This document shows positions 37,769 to 46,112 of a DNA stretch of 64,000 bases, one piece after another (within the stretch, counting starts at the first letter, position 1; each line of letters begins with the position of its first letter). The notes under the pieces were generated by a model. That model was not told the origin of the DNA. It made no database searches and worked only from the letters and a program-made list of their open reading frames with translations. The DNA is from Acetobacter garciniae (GTDB lineage Bacteria; Pseudomonadota; Alphaproteobacteria; Acetobacterales; Acetobacteraceae). The stretch is taken from NCBI RefSeq assembly GCF_017377735.1, contig NZ_JAFVMH010000001.1, forward strand, positions 682,001 through 746,000, given 5' to 3'. The position numbers and the translations under genes were made by a program.

Positions 37769-38521
37769 TCAGCGGGGAATAAGCCTGCCGCGCTGCCAGG
37801 CTTCGGCGGCTTCATCGGCGGTCATGCCATCCACACGCATGGCGTAATCCATGGCGCTGATGATCTTCACGCTCAGCATCAACTCGTCCAGTTCGTCGAG
37901 AAGATCCTGCTCAAGCTCCGTTTCCAGCCCAGGGCGCAGCAGCATGCGGGCATGCTGTTCCGGCCCGAACGCCCCTTGCGGGTCAGAGAGGATGCGAAAT
38001 CCGCCCTGATGAAACAGAAAACACGGCTGGATCAGCGGCATCAGCACCAGATCCTTGCGTGTGAGGGCGGCGTTGAGTTCGGCCAGGGCTTCCTCATCCG
38101 GCAGGACCTTGAGCGTAAAGCCCGCCGCCGCAAGGCCGTAGGTTTCAAGAACCTTCTGCATGGCCGCTTCAAGCGATTGCGGCGTCACGATGGTGCGGGA
38201 GAGTTCCGGCCCGGCCCGAACAACGTCGGCAATCGAGGACAAGGGCGTGTCTTCGGCCGAAATGCAGCAGCACGCGCCGGGCTGGAACAGATCGCCCAGC
38301 GGGGTGACGCCCGGGGTCAGCAGGTCGGCATCCTCATCCGGGAGCCAGGCCGCCACGTAAAGGTCGATTTCGTTCTTGCGCAAAAGGGCTGCAAGCGCGT
38401 CCTTGGGGCCGGTGACAATTTCGGGCTCGACATCATTGGCTTCGAGAACACGGATGATGGCCGCCGCTGTCGCCTCGTGAACGGTAGAGTCTGGATAGGC
38501 GAGGGTAAGGGTGTTCATCAT
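37769..38521 (-). CDS. OpuAC-like (glycine betaine-type) substrate-binding protein lacking a signal peptide
   Basis: A protein of 250 residues with the periplasmic-binding fold of the glycine betaine/choline (OpuAC) group: LTLAYPDSTVHEATAAAI, then DLYVAAWLPDED with the Trp expected in the ligand cage, then VVRAGPELSRTIVTP. The N-terminus (MMNTLTLAYPD) begins directly at the first strand, so there is no signal peptide or lipobox and it should be cytosolic. No permease or ATPase is adjacent. AAAGGA precedes the two ATGs (38521, 38518). It heads the trio with the methyltransferase and DUF218 genes. Confidence 0.78.
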   Translation of the reverse strand: MMNTLTLAYPDSTVHEATAAAIIRVLEANDVEPEIVTGPKDALAALLRKNEIDLYVAAWLPDEDADLLTPGVTPLGDLFQPGACCCISAEDTPLSSIADVVRAGPELSRTIVTPQSLEAAMQKVLETYGLAAAGFTLKVLPDEEALAELNAALTRKDLVLMPLIQPCFLFHQGGFRILSDPQGAFGPEQHARMLLRPGLETELEQDLLDELDELMLSVKIISAMDYAMRVDGMTADEAAEAWQRGRLIPR

Positions 38522-38643
38522 GCGGTCCTTTGCGCGGTCGGGTCAGGCGGAAGAAGTCTGCCCTGTCCTTGCAGCAGGAGAAACGCTCTAGGCAATCCCT
38601 TAATTGAAGATACCGGCATCCTGGCATGGGGTGCAGGGCACTG

Positions 38644-38683
38644 AATAAAAAACCGCCTTCCCAGGAACCTGGCAAAGGCGGTT
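38644..38683 (-). terminator. Rho-independent terminator of the 118-residue protein gene
   Basis: On the minus strand AACCGCCTTTGCCAGG pairs with CCTGGGAAGGCGGTT (stem across 38651-38683) and is followed by a T run. It separates the upstream gene at 38722 from the OpuAC-like operon. Confidence 0.9.
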
Positions 38684-38721
38684 CAAAAAGAGAGAGGCCA
38701 CAAGGTGGGAAAAATGAAGCC

Positions 38722-39078
38722 TCAGGCAGCCACGATATTCTGTTCGCGGGGCAGAACCGGGCGGATCATGTGCAGGGCGTCGGAGAACGAGTTGAAATTG
38801 CCCAATGCTGTGTCACGGATCGCATCCATGACCACCCAGCGATTGCCGCGGGAATACACCTTGTAGGCGGGGTCGGGCGTTTCACGCACCCAGACCAGGA
38901 CATAGCCAGAAGATACGCCAGCCTGCTTCTGCTCGGCGGGGAAAATATCCGCGTCGCTTACGCCCATCGGCATGCCCGCCTCGACCCACCGAGACAGGTA
39001 GTCGCGATGGCGGGAGAGAATTTCCATCTGGAATGGAATAATGTTGCAGGCACCCGATGTTTCAGAATCGTACAACAT
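38722..39078 (-). CDS. Unknown conserved-looking protein, 118 residues
   Basis: I do not recognise this family. The protein is soluble, with no signal peptide or membrane segment. It has a helical N-terminal half (IIPFQMEILSRHRDYLSRW) and a beta-rich centre (GYVLVWVRETPDPAYKVYSRG, of which the last part runs into NRWVVMDAI), ending FSDALHMIRPVLPRE. A single Cys is at residue 11. GAGGGG lies 12 bases before ATG 39078. Its own strong terminator and AT-rich upstream region suggest a well-expressed single-gene unit. Coding character is supported by GC-rich third positions. Confidence 0.7.
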   Translation of the reverse strand: MLYDSETSGACNIIPFQMEILSRHRDYLSRWVEAGMPMGVSDADIFPAEQKQAGVSSGYVLVWVRETPDPAYKVYSRGNRWVVMDAIRDTALGNFNSFSDALHMIRPVLPREQNIVAA

Positions 39079-39215
39079 AAGTTCTGCGTTCCCCTCGAAA
39101 CCTCAATCGATCTCTCTGGTTTAAAGCTTAGAGAGGGGGCAGGCCTCGCGCCACTCCAAACAGGGGAGCAACGCCTCAAAATAAAGCACCTCTTAAGGGT
39201 AGTGACGCAAAAACC

Positions 39216-39275
39216 ACAAAATAGGGCGCAAATATGCTAATTTGTGACCAGTTTTTATGCTTATGCCTATTTTGT
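39216..39275. promoter_or_regulatory. Spaced 10-base inverted repeat in an AT-rich promoter region
   Basis: ACAAAATAGG (39216-39225) recurs inverted as CCTATTTTGT (39266-39275). The second arm also forms a short TGCCTA/TAGGCA hairpin (39264-39280) just after the lpxR-like gene stop. The region 39180-39290 is AT-rich. It could contain the terminator of the lpxR-like gene and the promoter of the 118-residue protein. Confidence 0.35.
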
Positions 39276-39287
39276 AGGCATTAAAGA

Positions 39288-40352
39288 TCAGAATTTAGCG
39301 GAAACCATGACGGAGCCATAGTTGAACAGGCCCGATTTTGCCCCGTTGAACTGCTGCGTCTGCCAGACCTGGCTGTAGGAAACGCGCAGCCCGCAGAACA
39401 TGAAGGCCAGGCCCGCGTGAATTTCACCCACATCCCATTTCTTGATGACGTGCAGGGAGTTCGACCGCATGGTGTTGCCTTCGAGCGAGGCATCGTAGGC
39501 GACGGCCTCGCCCTCCACCCCGCCGAACACGTACCACGCGAACGGCCGCTGCGCCTTGTAGGCGTCGGTCCCGTCCGTTCCGGCTGCCTGGATCGTGGGA
39601 ATGCCGAAATCGGCATTCAGCCCCTGCCCTATGCGGATCATGTCACCGATTCGGCCGTAAATCTGGTAATCGCCGATGGCGGCGGAGCCCGAAGGCAGCG
39701 TATCGAATTCGACCCCGCCGATCTGGCCCAGCGGCATGCGCCAGATTCGCCCGCCCTGCACCTGGAAGATGGGCTGGTTCTGCAACTGGTGGGACCAGCC
39801 CTGGTTGGGCGTGTCGCCGATCAGGTTATGAAAGCCGTTCTGCACTTTCTGCCCCAGCCCTGCCGAACCCATCACCCCGAATTCGATCCCGAACACGCTG
39901 CGGGTAGTGTCCGTATCGGTAATCAGGTTGACCGACCCCAGAAGCAGGCTGGCGTAAGGGCGGTCGCGCAACTGGCTGCTCTGCTGCTGCCCCGGACCCC
40001 ACGGGCTTGAAACCTGCGTATTGCGCGGCGTGAAGATCAACTGCTGCACGCCAATGCTGATTCGCTGCACGCCCGCACCCCAGATCGCCTTGCTGATGGC
40101 CGCAATCGGCGTGGGCAGCGTATCGGTGCCCGATGTCCAGTTTATGCGCTCGCCACTGGTGTAATACTGGTCCGACGTGCCCTTGAGCGTGGAAGCCGCG
40201 TCGTTTTCACCCTGGATGGTCCATGTGCCCTGGTTATCCGCGGCGGGGGTGGCATTGGCCCTGTGGGGGGCAAGCAGGGCGCCACCGGCCAGCATAAGGG
40301 AAGCCAGGGTAATGCGTCTGACGCAGGGCAATGGTTTGGTGTCGGCAGACAC
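39288..40352 (-). CDS. LpxR-family outer membrane lipid A deacylase-like protein (DUF2219)
   Basis: An exported outer-membrane beta-barrel protein of 354 residues. The signal peptide covers about residues 1-35 (RRITLASLMLAGGALL ... ANA). The barrel has alternating strands and ends in a C-terminal Phe (GSVMVSAKF), as expected for BAM substrates. DUF2219 features are ENDA, TSDQYYTSGERINW, QLIFTPRNTQ and DRPYASLLLGSVNL. LpxR of Salmonella removes the 3'-acyloxyacyl group of lipid A; conservation of its active-site residues here is not proven by eye. A single-gene unit. Confidence 0.85.
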   Translation of the reverse strand: MSADTKPLPCVRRITLASLMLAGGALLAPHRANATPAADNQGTWTIQGENDAASTLKGTSDQYYTSGERINWTSGTDTLPTPIAAISKAIWGAGVQRISIGVQQLIFTPRNTQVSSPWGPGQQQSSQLRDRPYASLLLGSVNLITDTDTTRSVFGIEFGVMGSAGLGQKVQNGFHNLIGDTPNQGWSHQLQNQPIFQVQGGRIWRMPLGQIGGVEFDTLPSGSAAIGDYQIYGRIGDMIRIGQGLNADFGIPTIQAAGTDGTDAYKAQRPFAWYVFGGVEGEAVAYDASLEGNTMRSNSLHVIKKWDVGEIHAGLAFMFCGLRVSYSQVWQTQQFNGAKSGLFNYGSVMVSAKF

Positions 40353-40728
40353 GGGCTTCTCCTATGGCCTTCAGGACAGGCAGTCTTGCATTGGGCATCT
40401 TTGTAAAGGATTGCGCCACGGCGCGGAACCCCGTTTCCCCGGATGGGGCTGAATGGGTGCGATGTCATGGGAGATGGGCGTGCACGGATAGTCACAAAAA
40501 TGTGAGGATCGGAAAAGATAGGTGAACCCATGTGCGATTACGTGCTTTTCTGTAGCGGCCCGCTGCTTGCTGTGCTACGAAAACAGCGGGTATATCGCAG
40601 TATTCCAGGACTGGGATCGGTGGGTTTTTGTTCAAGTCAGGTGAACCTGTCAACCTGTTCCGGCGATCTGCCCATTTTTCAATATTCCGAGAAGCGTCTG
40701 CCTTCTCCGCACTCCAGGATCAAGACCG
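40353..40728. promoter_or_regulatory. Intergenic region with long leader of the cold-shock gene
   Basis: About 375 bases between the divergent lpxR-like and cold-shock genes. TTGCTG (40567-40572) and TATATC (40591-40596), 18 bases apart, are a plausible promoter for the cold-shock gene, leaving a leader of about 125 bases, as is common for cold-shock mRNAs. A short AGGT-GA-ACCT inverted repeat lies near 40640. No gene was supported. Confidence 0.4.
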
Positions 40729-41412
40729 TTGAAAAGTAACAGGACCGACCGCAGCCCCAGATCACCTCGCCGCGGCGGATTTGATGACGATTACATGCCG
40801 ATGCCTTCCTTTGGCGAACGTCCCTCCTTCGGGGATCGTGGGGGCTTCGCTCCGCGTCGGCCATCGGCCGGCGGTCCGCAGGTCGTGGCTTCCGGTCCGG
40901 AAGTTGGTGCGACCGTCAAGTGGTTCAACAGCGAAAAGGGCTTCGGCTTCGTTGAACTGGCTGATGGTTCGGGCGACGTCTTCCTGCACGCCAATGCGCT
41001 GTCCCAGGCTGGTGTCCAGGGTGTGAACCCGGGTGCGACCCTGGTTGTGCGTATCGGTCAGGGTCCGAAGGGGCGCCAGGTTGCCGAAGTCATCTCCGTC
41101 GATGAAAGCACTGCCCAGCCCGAACGCCCGCGTAGTGCTGCCCCCGGCGGTCGTCCCGGTTTTGGTGCGCGCCCCGCACGCCCTGCCCCCGATCTGAGCA
41201 GCGCGGAAGATACCCGTGGTACCGTCAAGTGGTACAACGCGGTCAAGGGCTTTGGCTTCATCACGCCTGAAGGTGGCGGCAAGGACATCTTCATCCACGC
41301 ATCCGCACTGGAGCGTTCCGGCCTGAACAGCCTGAGCGAAGGCCAGGGTGTGAATGTCAAGGTCGTGCAGGGCCAGAAAGGTCCGGAAGCGGCTGAAGTG
41401 ACATCGTCCTGA
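40729..41412 (+). CDS. Cold-shock protein with two cold-shock domains
   Basis: A nucleic-acid-binding protein of 227 residues. Two cold-shock domains are present: about 60-122 (ATVKWFNSEKGFGFVEL, GDVFLHANAL) and about 162-226 (GTVKWYNAVKGFGFITPE, KDIFIHASAL), each with the RNP1 and RNP2 motifs. They are joined by a Pro/Gly/Arg linker and preceded by a basic low-complexity tail. The start is TTG 40729 after CAGGA; ATG 40795 is an alternative. The double-domain form is typical of alphaproteobacteria. A bidirectional terminator follows. Confidence 0.9.
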   Translation: MKSNRTDRSPRSPRRGGFDDDYMPMPSFGERPSFGDRGGFAPRRPSAGGPQVVASGPEVGATVKWFNSEKGFGFVELADGSGDVFLHANALSQAGVQGVNPGATLVVRIGQGPKGRQVAEVISVDESTAQPERPRSAAPGGRPGFGARPARPAPDLSSAEDTRGTVKWYNAVKGFGFITPEGGGKDIFIHASALERSGLNSLSEGQGVNVKVVQGQKGPEAAEVTSS

Positions 41413-41430
41413 TCGGTCGGTCTATCTAGA

Positions 41431-41466
41431 AAGAAAAAGCCCCGGCTCGGTCCGGGGCTTTTTTTT
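41431..41466. terminator. Bidirectional rho-independent terminator
   Basis: AAGCCCCGG pairs with CCGGGGCTT around a 6-base loop, with an A run on the left and a T run on the right. It can therefore terminate both the cold-shock gene (+) and the converging smpB operon (-). Confidence 0.92.
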
Positions 41467-41513
41467 ATCCAATATCTTGTGGTCTTGCTGATGGCGGCAG
41501 GGGAAAGAGCCGT

Positions 41514-42020
41514 TCAGTAGTCCCCCTTCCCCTTGTTGCGGATCAGGCGGGCTTTGTCGCGCTGCCAGTCGCGGTCGGCCACGGTCTGCCGCTTGTCGAT
41601 GTTTTTCTTGCCGACACCCAGGCCCAGAGTGACCTTGGCCACGCCACGATCGTTGAAATGAATATCCAGCGGCACAAGCGTTGCCCCCTGCTTGGCGATC
41701 GCCCCCATGTATTTGCTGACCTGTTTACGGTGCATCAGCAGTTTACGCGGGGCGCGCGAATCAAAGCGGGAAAGAACGCCGCCCTGATATTCGGGGATAT
41801 AGCTGTTGAAAAGCCATAACTCGCCATCGCGCTCTCCCGCGAAGGCTTCGCTGATGGTAGCGCGCCCCAGTCGCAGGCTTTTGACCTCGGGCCCCTTGAG
41901 CACCAGCCCGGCCTCGACCGTTTCCTGAATGGCATAGTTGAATCGCGCCTTGCGATTCTGCGCCACCATGCCGTGCGAAATCATTGGACTTTTGGCGGAT
42001 TTACCCGGTTTTTGTGCCAT
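41514..42020 (-). CDS. smpB: SsrA-binding protein
   Basis: Binds tmRNA and delivers it to stalled ribosomes (trans-translation). It has 168 residues, with an OB-fold core beginning NRKARFNYAIQETVEAGLVL, GPEVKSLRLGRATISEAF, and the basic C-terminal tail (KKNIDKRQTVADRDWQRDK). It lies 2 bases after dapA as the last gene of kdsB-pheA-dapA-smpB. The tmRNA gene (ssrA) itself is not in this window. Confidence 0.97.
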   Translation of the reverse strand: MAQKPGKSAKSPMISHGMVAQNRKARFNYAIQETVEAGLVLKGPEVKSLRLGRATISEAFAGERDGELWLFNSYIPEYQGGVLSRFDSRAPRKLLMHRKQVSKYMGAIAKQGATLVPLDIHFNDRGVAKVTLGLGVGKKNIDKRQTVADRDWQRDKARLIRNKGKGDY

Positions 42021-42022
42021 AA

Positions 42023-42913
42023 TCAGTCAAGCAGCCCGACAGCGACCAGCGCTGCGCGCACTTTCTCACGCGCGGGTTCGCTCATGGGGGCCAGCGGCAG
42101 GCGGCAGGTCTCACCCGTCAGGCCCAGCAGGCTGGCGGCGTATTTGACCGGGCCGGGGCTGCTTTCGCAGAACAGGGCATCGTGCAGGGGCAAAAGCCGG
42201 TCCTGCAGGGCCATGGCATCGGCCACGCGCCCTTCCTTCCACGCTTTTTGCACAGCCGCACACAAGGCCGGGGCGACGTTGGATGTGACGCTGATACAGC
42301 CATCCCCGCCCGAGGCCAGGAACGCGACGGCGGTGCCATCTTCGCCCGATAGCTGGTTGAAGGGCTTTTCCACCGCCTGGCGCACTTGCAGGGGTCGCAG
42401 CAGGTTGGCCGTGGCGTCCTTTACCCCTGTGATGTTCCCATGCCGCGCTAGGCGGGCCATGGTTTCAACACTGATATCCACCACCGAGCGGCCGGGAATG
42501 TTATAGAGAATGACCGGAATGGTGATCGCATCGGCAATCGCCATGAAATGGCGGTAAAGCCCTTCCTGCGTCGGCTTGTTGTAATAGGGCGCCACCACCA
42601 GCACGGCTGCCGCCCCTGCTTTTTGGGCATGCAGGGCCAGGTCGGTCGCTTCGGCCGTGCTGTTCGAACCGGCCCCGGCAATAACCGGCACGCGCCCGCC
42701 CGCGACCTTGATCGTGCGTTCGACAACGCCGTGGTGTTCGGCGTGGCTTAGCGTCGGGCTTTCGCCCGTGGTGCCCACCGCGCACAGGGCGGACGTGCCC
42801 TGGGCGATCTGCCAGTCGACGAATTTTTCAAATGCTGCGTAATCCAGGCTGCCATCGCGGTTCATGGGGGTAATGAGGGCGGTAATGGAGCCGGAAAAAA
42901 AAGTGTCAGACAT
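42023..42913 (-). CDS. dapA: 4-hydroxy-tetrahydrodipicolinate synthase
   Basis: Condenses pyruvate with aspartate semialdehyde, the first committed step to lysine and diaminopimelate. A TIM barrel of 296 residues with the Schiff-base Lys in GVKDATANL, Tyr in YNIPGRS, and GTTGESPTLS. ATG 42913 opens MSDTFFSGSITALITP; the frame is open to 43015 across the pheA end. The ribosome site is weak. It lies 10 bases after pheA. Confidence 0.96.
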   Translation of the reverse strand: MSDTFFSGSITALITPMNRDGSLDYAAFEKFVDWQIAQGTSALCAVGTTGESPTLSHAEHHGVVERTIKVAGGRVPVIAGAGSNSTAEATDLALHAQKAGAAAVLVVAPYYNKPTQEGLYRHFMAIADAITIPVILYNIPGRSVVDISVETMARLARHGNITGVKDATANLLRPLQVRQAVEKPFNQLSGEDGTAVAFLASGGDGCISVTSNVAPALCAAVQKAWKEGRVADAMALQDRLLPLHDALFCESSPGPVKYAASLLGLTGETCRLPLAPMSEPAREKVRAALVAVGLLD

Positions 42914-42923
42914 GGGCAGTGGC

Positions 42924-43820
42924 TTATCCTGATATGGCGTTCGCTGGCGTGGAACGCTGCGTGTCCTGCCCTTTGTGAGGCATGTGGTGGCGAAAGGGCG
43001 ATTGTTTGTAAACACCTAGAATTTTGGCACTTTCGGCAAAAAATTCAAGTTCGGCCAGGGCCTTGCCAAGCCGCTTGTCCTCGGGGTGGCCTTCCACATC
43101 CATCAGGAAGCGGGTGGCGGCAAAGGTCTCGCCGGACATGTAGCTTTCAAGCCGCGTCATGTTCACGCCGTTCGTGGCGAAACCGCCCAGCACCTTGTAG
43201 AGCGAGCCCGGCACATTGCCCACGCTGAAGATCAGCGTCGTCATCACATGCGGGCTTTCGGCCGGGGGGCGCTGGGGCGTGCGGGAGGCAATATAGAAGC
43301 GCGTCGTATTATGGCTGGCATCCTCCACATTGCGCTTGAGGATTTCCAGCCCGTACAGTTCGGCCGCGAGGGAGGATGCCACGGCCGCTTCCTCGGGCAT
43401 GTTCCACAGGGCGACCAGTTCGGCCGCACCCGCCGTATCGAATTCCGTCACGGGGGTCAGGTGATACGTGGCGATGAGCTTGCGAATCTGCTCCATGGCG
43501 ACGGGGTGGGTATGCACGCGCTTGACCTGGTCCATGCGCGTGCCGGGTACCACCAGCAGGCAGTGTTCCACGCGCTGGAAGTGTTCCCCCACGATATGCA
43601 GGCCCGCCGCGGGCAGCAATGTGTGGATATCGGGCACGCGCCCGGCCAGGCTGTTCTCGCATGCCAGCATGGCCAGGTCCGCCCGACCGTCATGCACGGC
43701 ATCGATCGCTTCGGCAAAGCTCCGGCACGGCAGGGTTTTCCATCCCGGGCAGGCGTCGCGGCAGGCCAGATCCGAATAGGCGCCCGGCGTGCCCTGAAAG
43801 GCTATAACCTGTTGTGTCAT
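42924..43820 (-). CDS. pheA: Prephenate dehydratase
   Basis: Makes phenylpyruvate from prephenate. It has 298 residues: a dehydratase domain (FQGTPGAYSDLA, ENSLAGRVPDIH, DTAGAAEL and the TRF motif in NTTRFYIAS), then an ACT domain (SVGNVPGSLYKVLGGFA, NMTRLES) for phenylalanine feedback. No chorismate mutase domain is present, so that activity must come from elsewhere. It overlaps kdsB by ATGA. Confidence 0.95.
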   Translation of the reverse strand: MTQQVIAFQGTPGAYSDLACRDACPGWKTLPCRSFAEAIDAVHDGRADLAMLACENSLAGRVPDIHTLLPAAGLHIVGEHFQRVEHCLLVVPGTRMDQVKRVHTHPVAMEQIRKLIATYHLTPVTEFDTAGAAELVALWNMPEEAAVASSLAAELYGLEILKRNVEDASHNTTRFYIASRTPQRPPAESPHVMTTLIFSVGNVPGSLYKVLGGFATNGVNMTRLESYMSGETFAATRFLMDVEGHPEDKRLGKALAELEFFAESAKILGVYKQSPFRHHMPHKGQDTQRSTPANAISG

Positions 43821-44560
43821 CTATTCGCTGCTCCGAGTATGCTGCGCGCCCGTTCCAGGTCGTCGGGCGTATCGACGCCGAACGGGGCTGCCTGTATGCG
43901 GGTGCATCCGATACGCATACCAGATTCCAGCGCTCTTAACTGTTCGAGGTTCTCGCGTTTTTCAAGCCCAGATGGCGCCATGCCGACAAATTGCGCAAGG
44001 GCTGCCCTGCGCCACCCGTAAACGCCTACATGGTGCCAGAGCGGGCCATCGCCCCACGGAATGCTCTGGCGGGAAAAATAAAGTGCCGGTGCGTGGGCCT
44101 GCGCGCCAGAAAAATCACACGCGACCTTGACGACGGAGGCCGCGTTTTTTTCTGCCTCGGACGTCACGGGGGCGACCAGCGTGCCGATATCGAACCTGTC
44201 CTCCCGCATGATATCGACCACCGCACGCAGGTCCTGCGGGCGAAAAGTCGGCAGGTCACCCTGGAGGTTGACGATCAGGTCATGCGTGCCGGCAGGGTCG
44301 ATCCGGCATGCCGCCTGCCAGACACGGTCCGAACCGGATGGCAGGTCGGGGTCGGTCAGCACCGCCATGCCCCCTGCCCGCGTCACGGCATCGCAGATCG
44401 CCTGATCGGCCGCGGCCACCACCACCGGGCCGATGGCAGCGGCCAGGGCGGCATTGAGCACATGCACGATCATGGGCAGGCCCGCGATATCGGCCAGGGG
44501 CTTGCCGGGCAGGCGGGTGGAGGCAAGCCGGGCAGGTATGACAACGAGAGGCGACACCAT
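43817..44560 (-). CDS. kdsB: CMP-Kdo synthetase
   Basis: Activates Kdo as CMP-Kdo, the donor for WaaA at 25-27 kb. It has 247 residues, with VVIPARLASTRLPGKPLADI at the N-terminus, the metal-binding NLQGDLP and YFSRQSIPWG, and HVGVYGWRR. ATG 44560 has CGGAG upstream; earlier in-frame sequence is not KdsB-like. It is the first gene of kdsB-pheA-dapA-smpB, divergent from the cytochrome c gene. Confidence 0.95.
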   Translation of the reverse strand: MVSPLVVIPARLASTRLPGKPLADIAGLPMIVHVLNAALAAAIGPVVVAAADQAICDAVTRAGGMAVLTDPDLPSGSDRVWQAACRIDPAGTHDLIVNLQGDLPTFRPQDLRAVVDIMREDRFDIGTLVAPVTSEAEKNAASVVKVACDFSGAQAHAPALYFSRQSIPWGDGPLWHHVGVYGWRRAALAQFVGMAPSGLEKRENLEQLRALESGMRIGCTRIQAAPFGVDTPDDLERARSILGAANR

Positions 44561-44669
44561 CAGCTTGCTCCGGAATACAGCGCGGCCTATAGCCATTGGG
44601 GTGAAAAGCGCGCGGCAGTCTAGGAAAGCTGCCCCGCAAACGCAACGGGGCGAAAGAGGTGCGCTGGGC

Positions 44670-45167
44670 ATGAACGGCATGGACCTGAACAGGCTGGGTG
44701 TTGCGATCGTGCTCAGCGTGGCGGTTTTGGCGGGGTGCTACGGTGTTGCCTGGGCCCTGCTGCCCGATACGGCCCCCCCTCGCCCGGCTTTTAGCGTATC
44801 GGGGTCACATGCCGCCCCCATCCAGCAACTGCTCGCCCAGGCTGATGCCAGCCGGGGCGAAACCGTGGTGGAGCAGGTCTGCGGCGGCTGCCATGCGCTC
44901 AGGCCCGGCATGGGCGATAGCGTTGGCCCCCTCCTTTACGGGGTGTTCGGCCGTCCCGTGGCGTCAGCTCCGGATTATGCGTATTCCCCGGCGCTGAAGC
45001 GCCATGCCGGAACGACCTGGACCGCGCAGGCCCTGTCGGACTGGCTGAGCGCGCCCGATCGTTTTGCACCGGGCACGCGCATGTCCTTCCCCGGTATTGC
45101 GGATGCCGGGCAAAGGGCGGATATCATAGCCTTTTTGCAGACCCTGCGGGAGACACCGCAACCCTGA
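44670..45167 (+). CDS. Membrane-anchored class I cytochrome c
   Basis: An electron carrier of 165 residues on the periplasmic face. An uncleaved-looking N-terminal membrane anchor (about 10-31, VAIVLSVAVLAGCYGVAWAL) precedes a Pro/Ser linker. The heme site is CGGCH at 71-75 and the axial Met lies in GTRMSFPGI. It resembles the CycM/c552-type anchored cytochrome that sits divergent from kdsB in many alphaproteobacteria. ATG 44670 has AGAGG upstream. Confidence 0.9.
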   Translation: MNGMDLNRLGVAIVLSVAVLAGCYGVAWALLPDTAPPRPAFSVSGSHAAPIQQLLAQADASRGETVVEQVCGGCHALRPGMGDSVGPLLYGVFGRPVASAPDYAYSPALKRHAGTTWTAQALSDWLSAPDRFAPGTRMSFPGIADAGQRADIIAFLQTLRETPQP

Positions 45168-45216
45168 CCCGCCCCAGCGCGGGTCGCACGAACCCAGTTC
45201 TTGGAAGCACTGCCGG

Positions 45217-46014
45217 ATGAGCCAGAGCGAACACGAAGTTTTTGCAGAAGTCGCCACCATGATGGCCGATACCGCGTCCTGTGTGGTGCGGCCGTGGTTC
45301 CGCCGCGCGGTGGCGGTTGAAAGCAAGACGGATGCAAGCCCCGTCACGGTGGCCGACCGCAGTGCCGAACGGGTGATGCGCGCCATCCTGGCCGAGCGGC
45401 TGCCCGATCACGGCATATTCGGCGAGGAATTCGGCCCCGAAAACCCTGGTGCGCGTTATCAATGGCTGCTGGACCCGATTGACGGCACGCGTGCCTTCGT
45501 GACCGGCCGCCCGCTCTTTGGCACGCTGATCGCCCTGCTCAAGGACGGCAGGCCGGTTCTGGGCCTGCTCGACCAGCCGGTTCTGGGCGAGCGCTGGCTG
45601 GGTGTGGCGGGCCAGCCCACGCGGTTTTCATCCACGTTGGGGGGAGCTGTCGGTACAAGGCAGTCCGTCGCCTTGGGGGATGCGGAACTGTCCTGCACAT
45701 CGCCCGAAATGCTGGAACGTGCCCCCCATGACGGGTGGCAAGCACTCAAGGCGGCGGCCCGGCGCATGACCTGGGGGGGAGACTGCTATGCCTATGGCCT
45801 TCTGGCCATAGGGCAGATCGACCTGATAGCCGAATGTGACATGAACCCGTGGGACTGGGCAGCACTGGTGCCCATTATCGAAGGTGCGGGCGGGGTCATA
45901 AGTGCCTGGGATGGCGCATCCTTGAAAGTGGATGGAGACCGGACAGTCCTGGCCGCGGGCTCCCCTGCCCTGCACCGGGAGGCAGTCAGGGTCCTGAGCG
46001 CCAAAGGGCGTTGA
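45217..46014 (+). CDS. hisN: Histidinol-phosphatase of the inositol monophosphatase family
   Basis: A magnesium phosphatase of 265 residues, probably removing phosphate from histidinol phosphate. Metal motifs are GEEFG, LLDPIDGTRAFVTGRP and NPWDWAALVPIIEGAGG. The DGTRAFVTG variant (instead of DGTTNF) is the mark of the HisN subgroup, which makes this paralogue more clearly HisN than the one at 29130. It lies 49 bases after the cytochrome gene. Confidence 0.88.
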   Translation: MSQSEHEVFAEVATMMADTASCVVRPWFRRAVAVESKTDASPVTVADRSAERVMRAILAERLPDHGIFGEEFGPENPGARYQWLLDPIDGTRAFVTGRPLFGTLIALLKDGRPVLGLLDQPVLGERWLGVAGQPTRFSSTLGGAVGTRQSVALGDAELSCTSPEMLERAPHDGWQALKAAARRMTWGGDCYAYGLLAIGQIDLIAECDMNPWDWAALVPIIEGAGGVISAWDGASLKVDGDRTVLAAGSPALHREAVRVLSAKGR

Positions 46015-46112
46015 AAGCAGGTGTTCGACCCCCGCCATGCAAGAGCGCTCTGTTCATTTGGGCTGTTTTGCGATAGGGCAGCACTTCGGCACAACAAGGA
46101 CGGTCATTCCAT

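Noticed and set aside
40530-40739. A 69-codon frame in the cold-shock leader, overlapping the TTG start
   Set aside because: Poor ribosome site and no coding character; it may be a chance uORF, so it was not called.
45166-45185. GACCCGC/GCGGGTC hairpin after the cytochrome c gene
   Set aside because: The stem overlaps the stop codon and has no T run, so it was not called a terminator.
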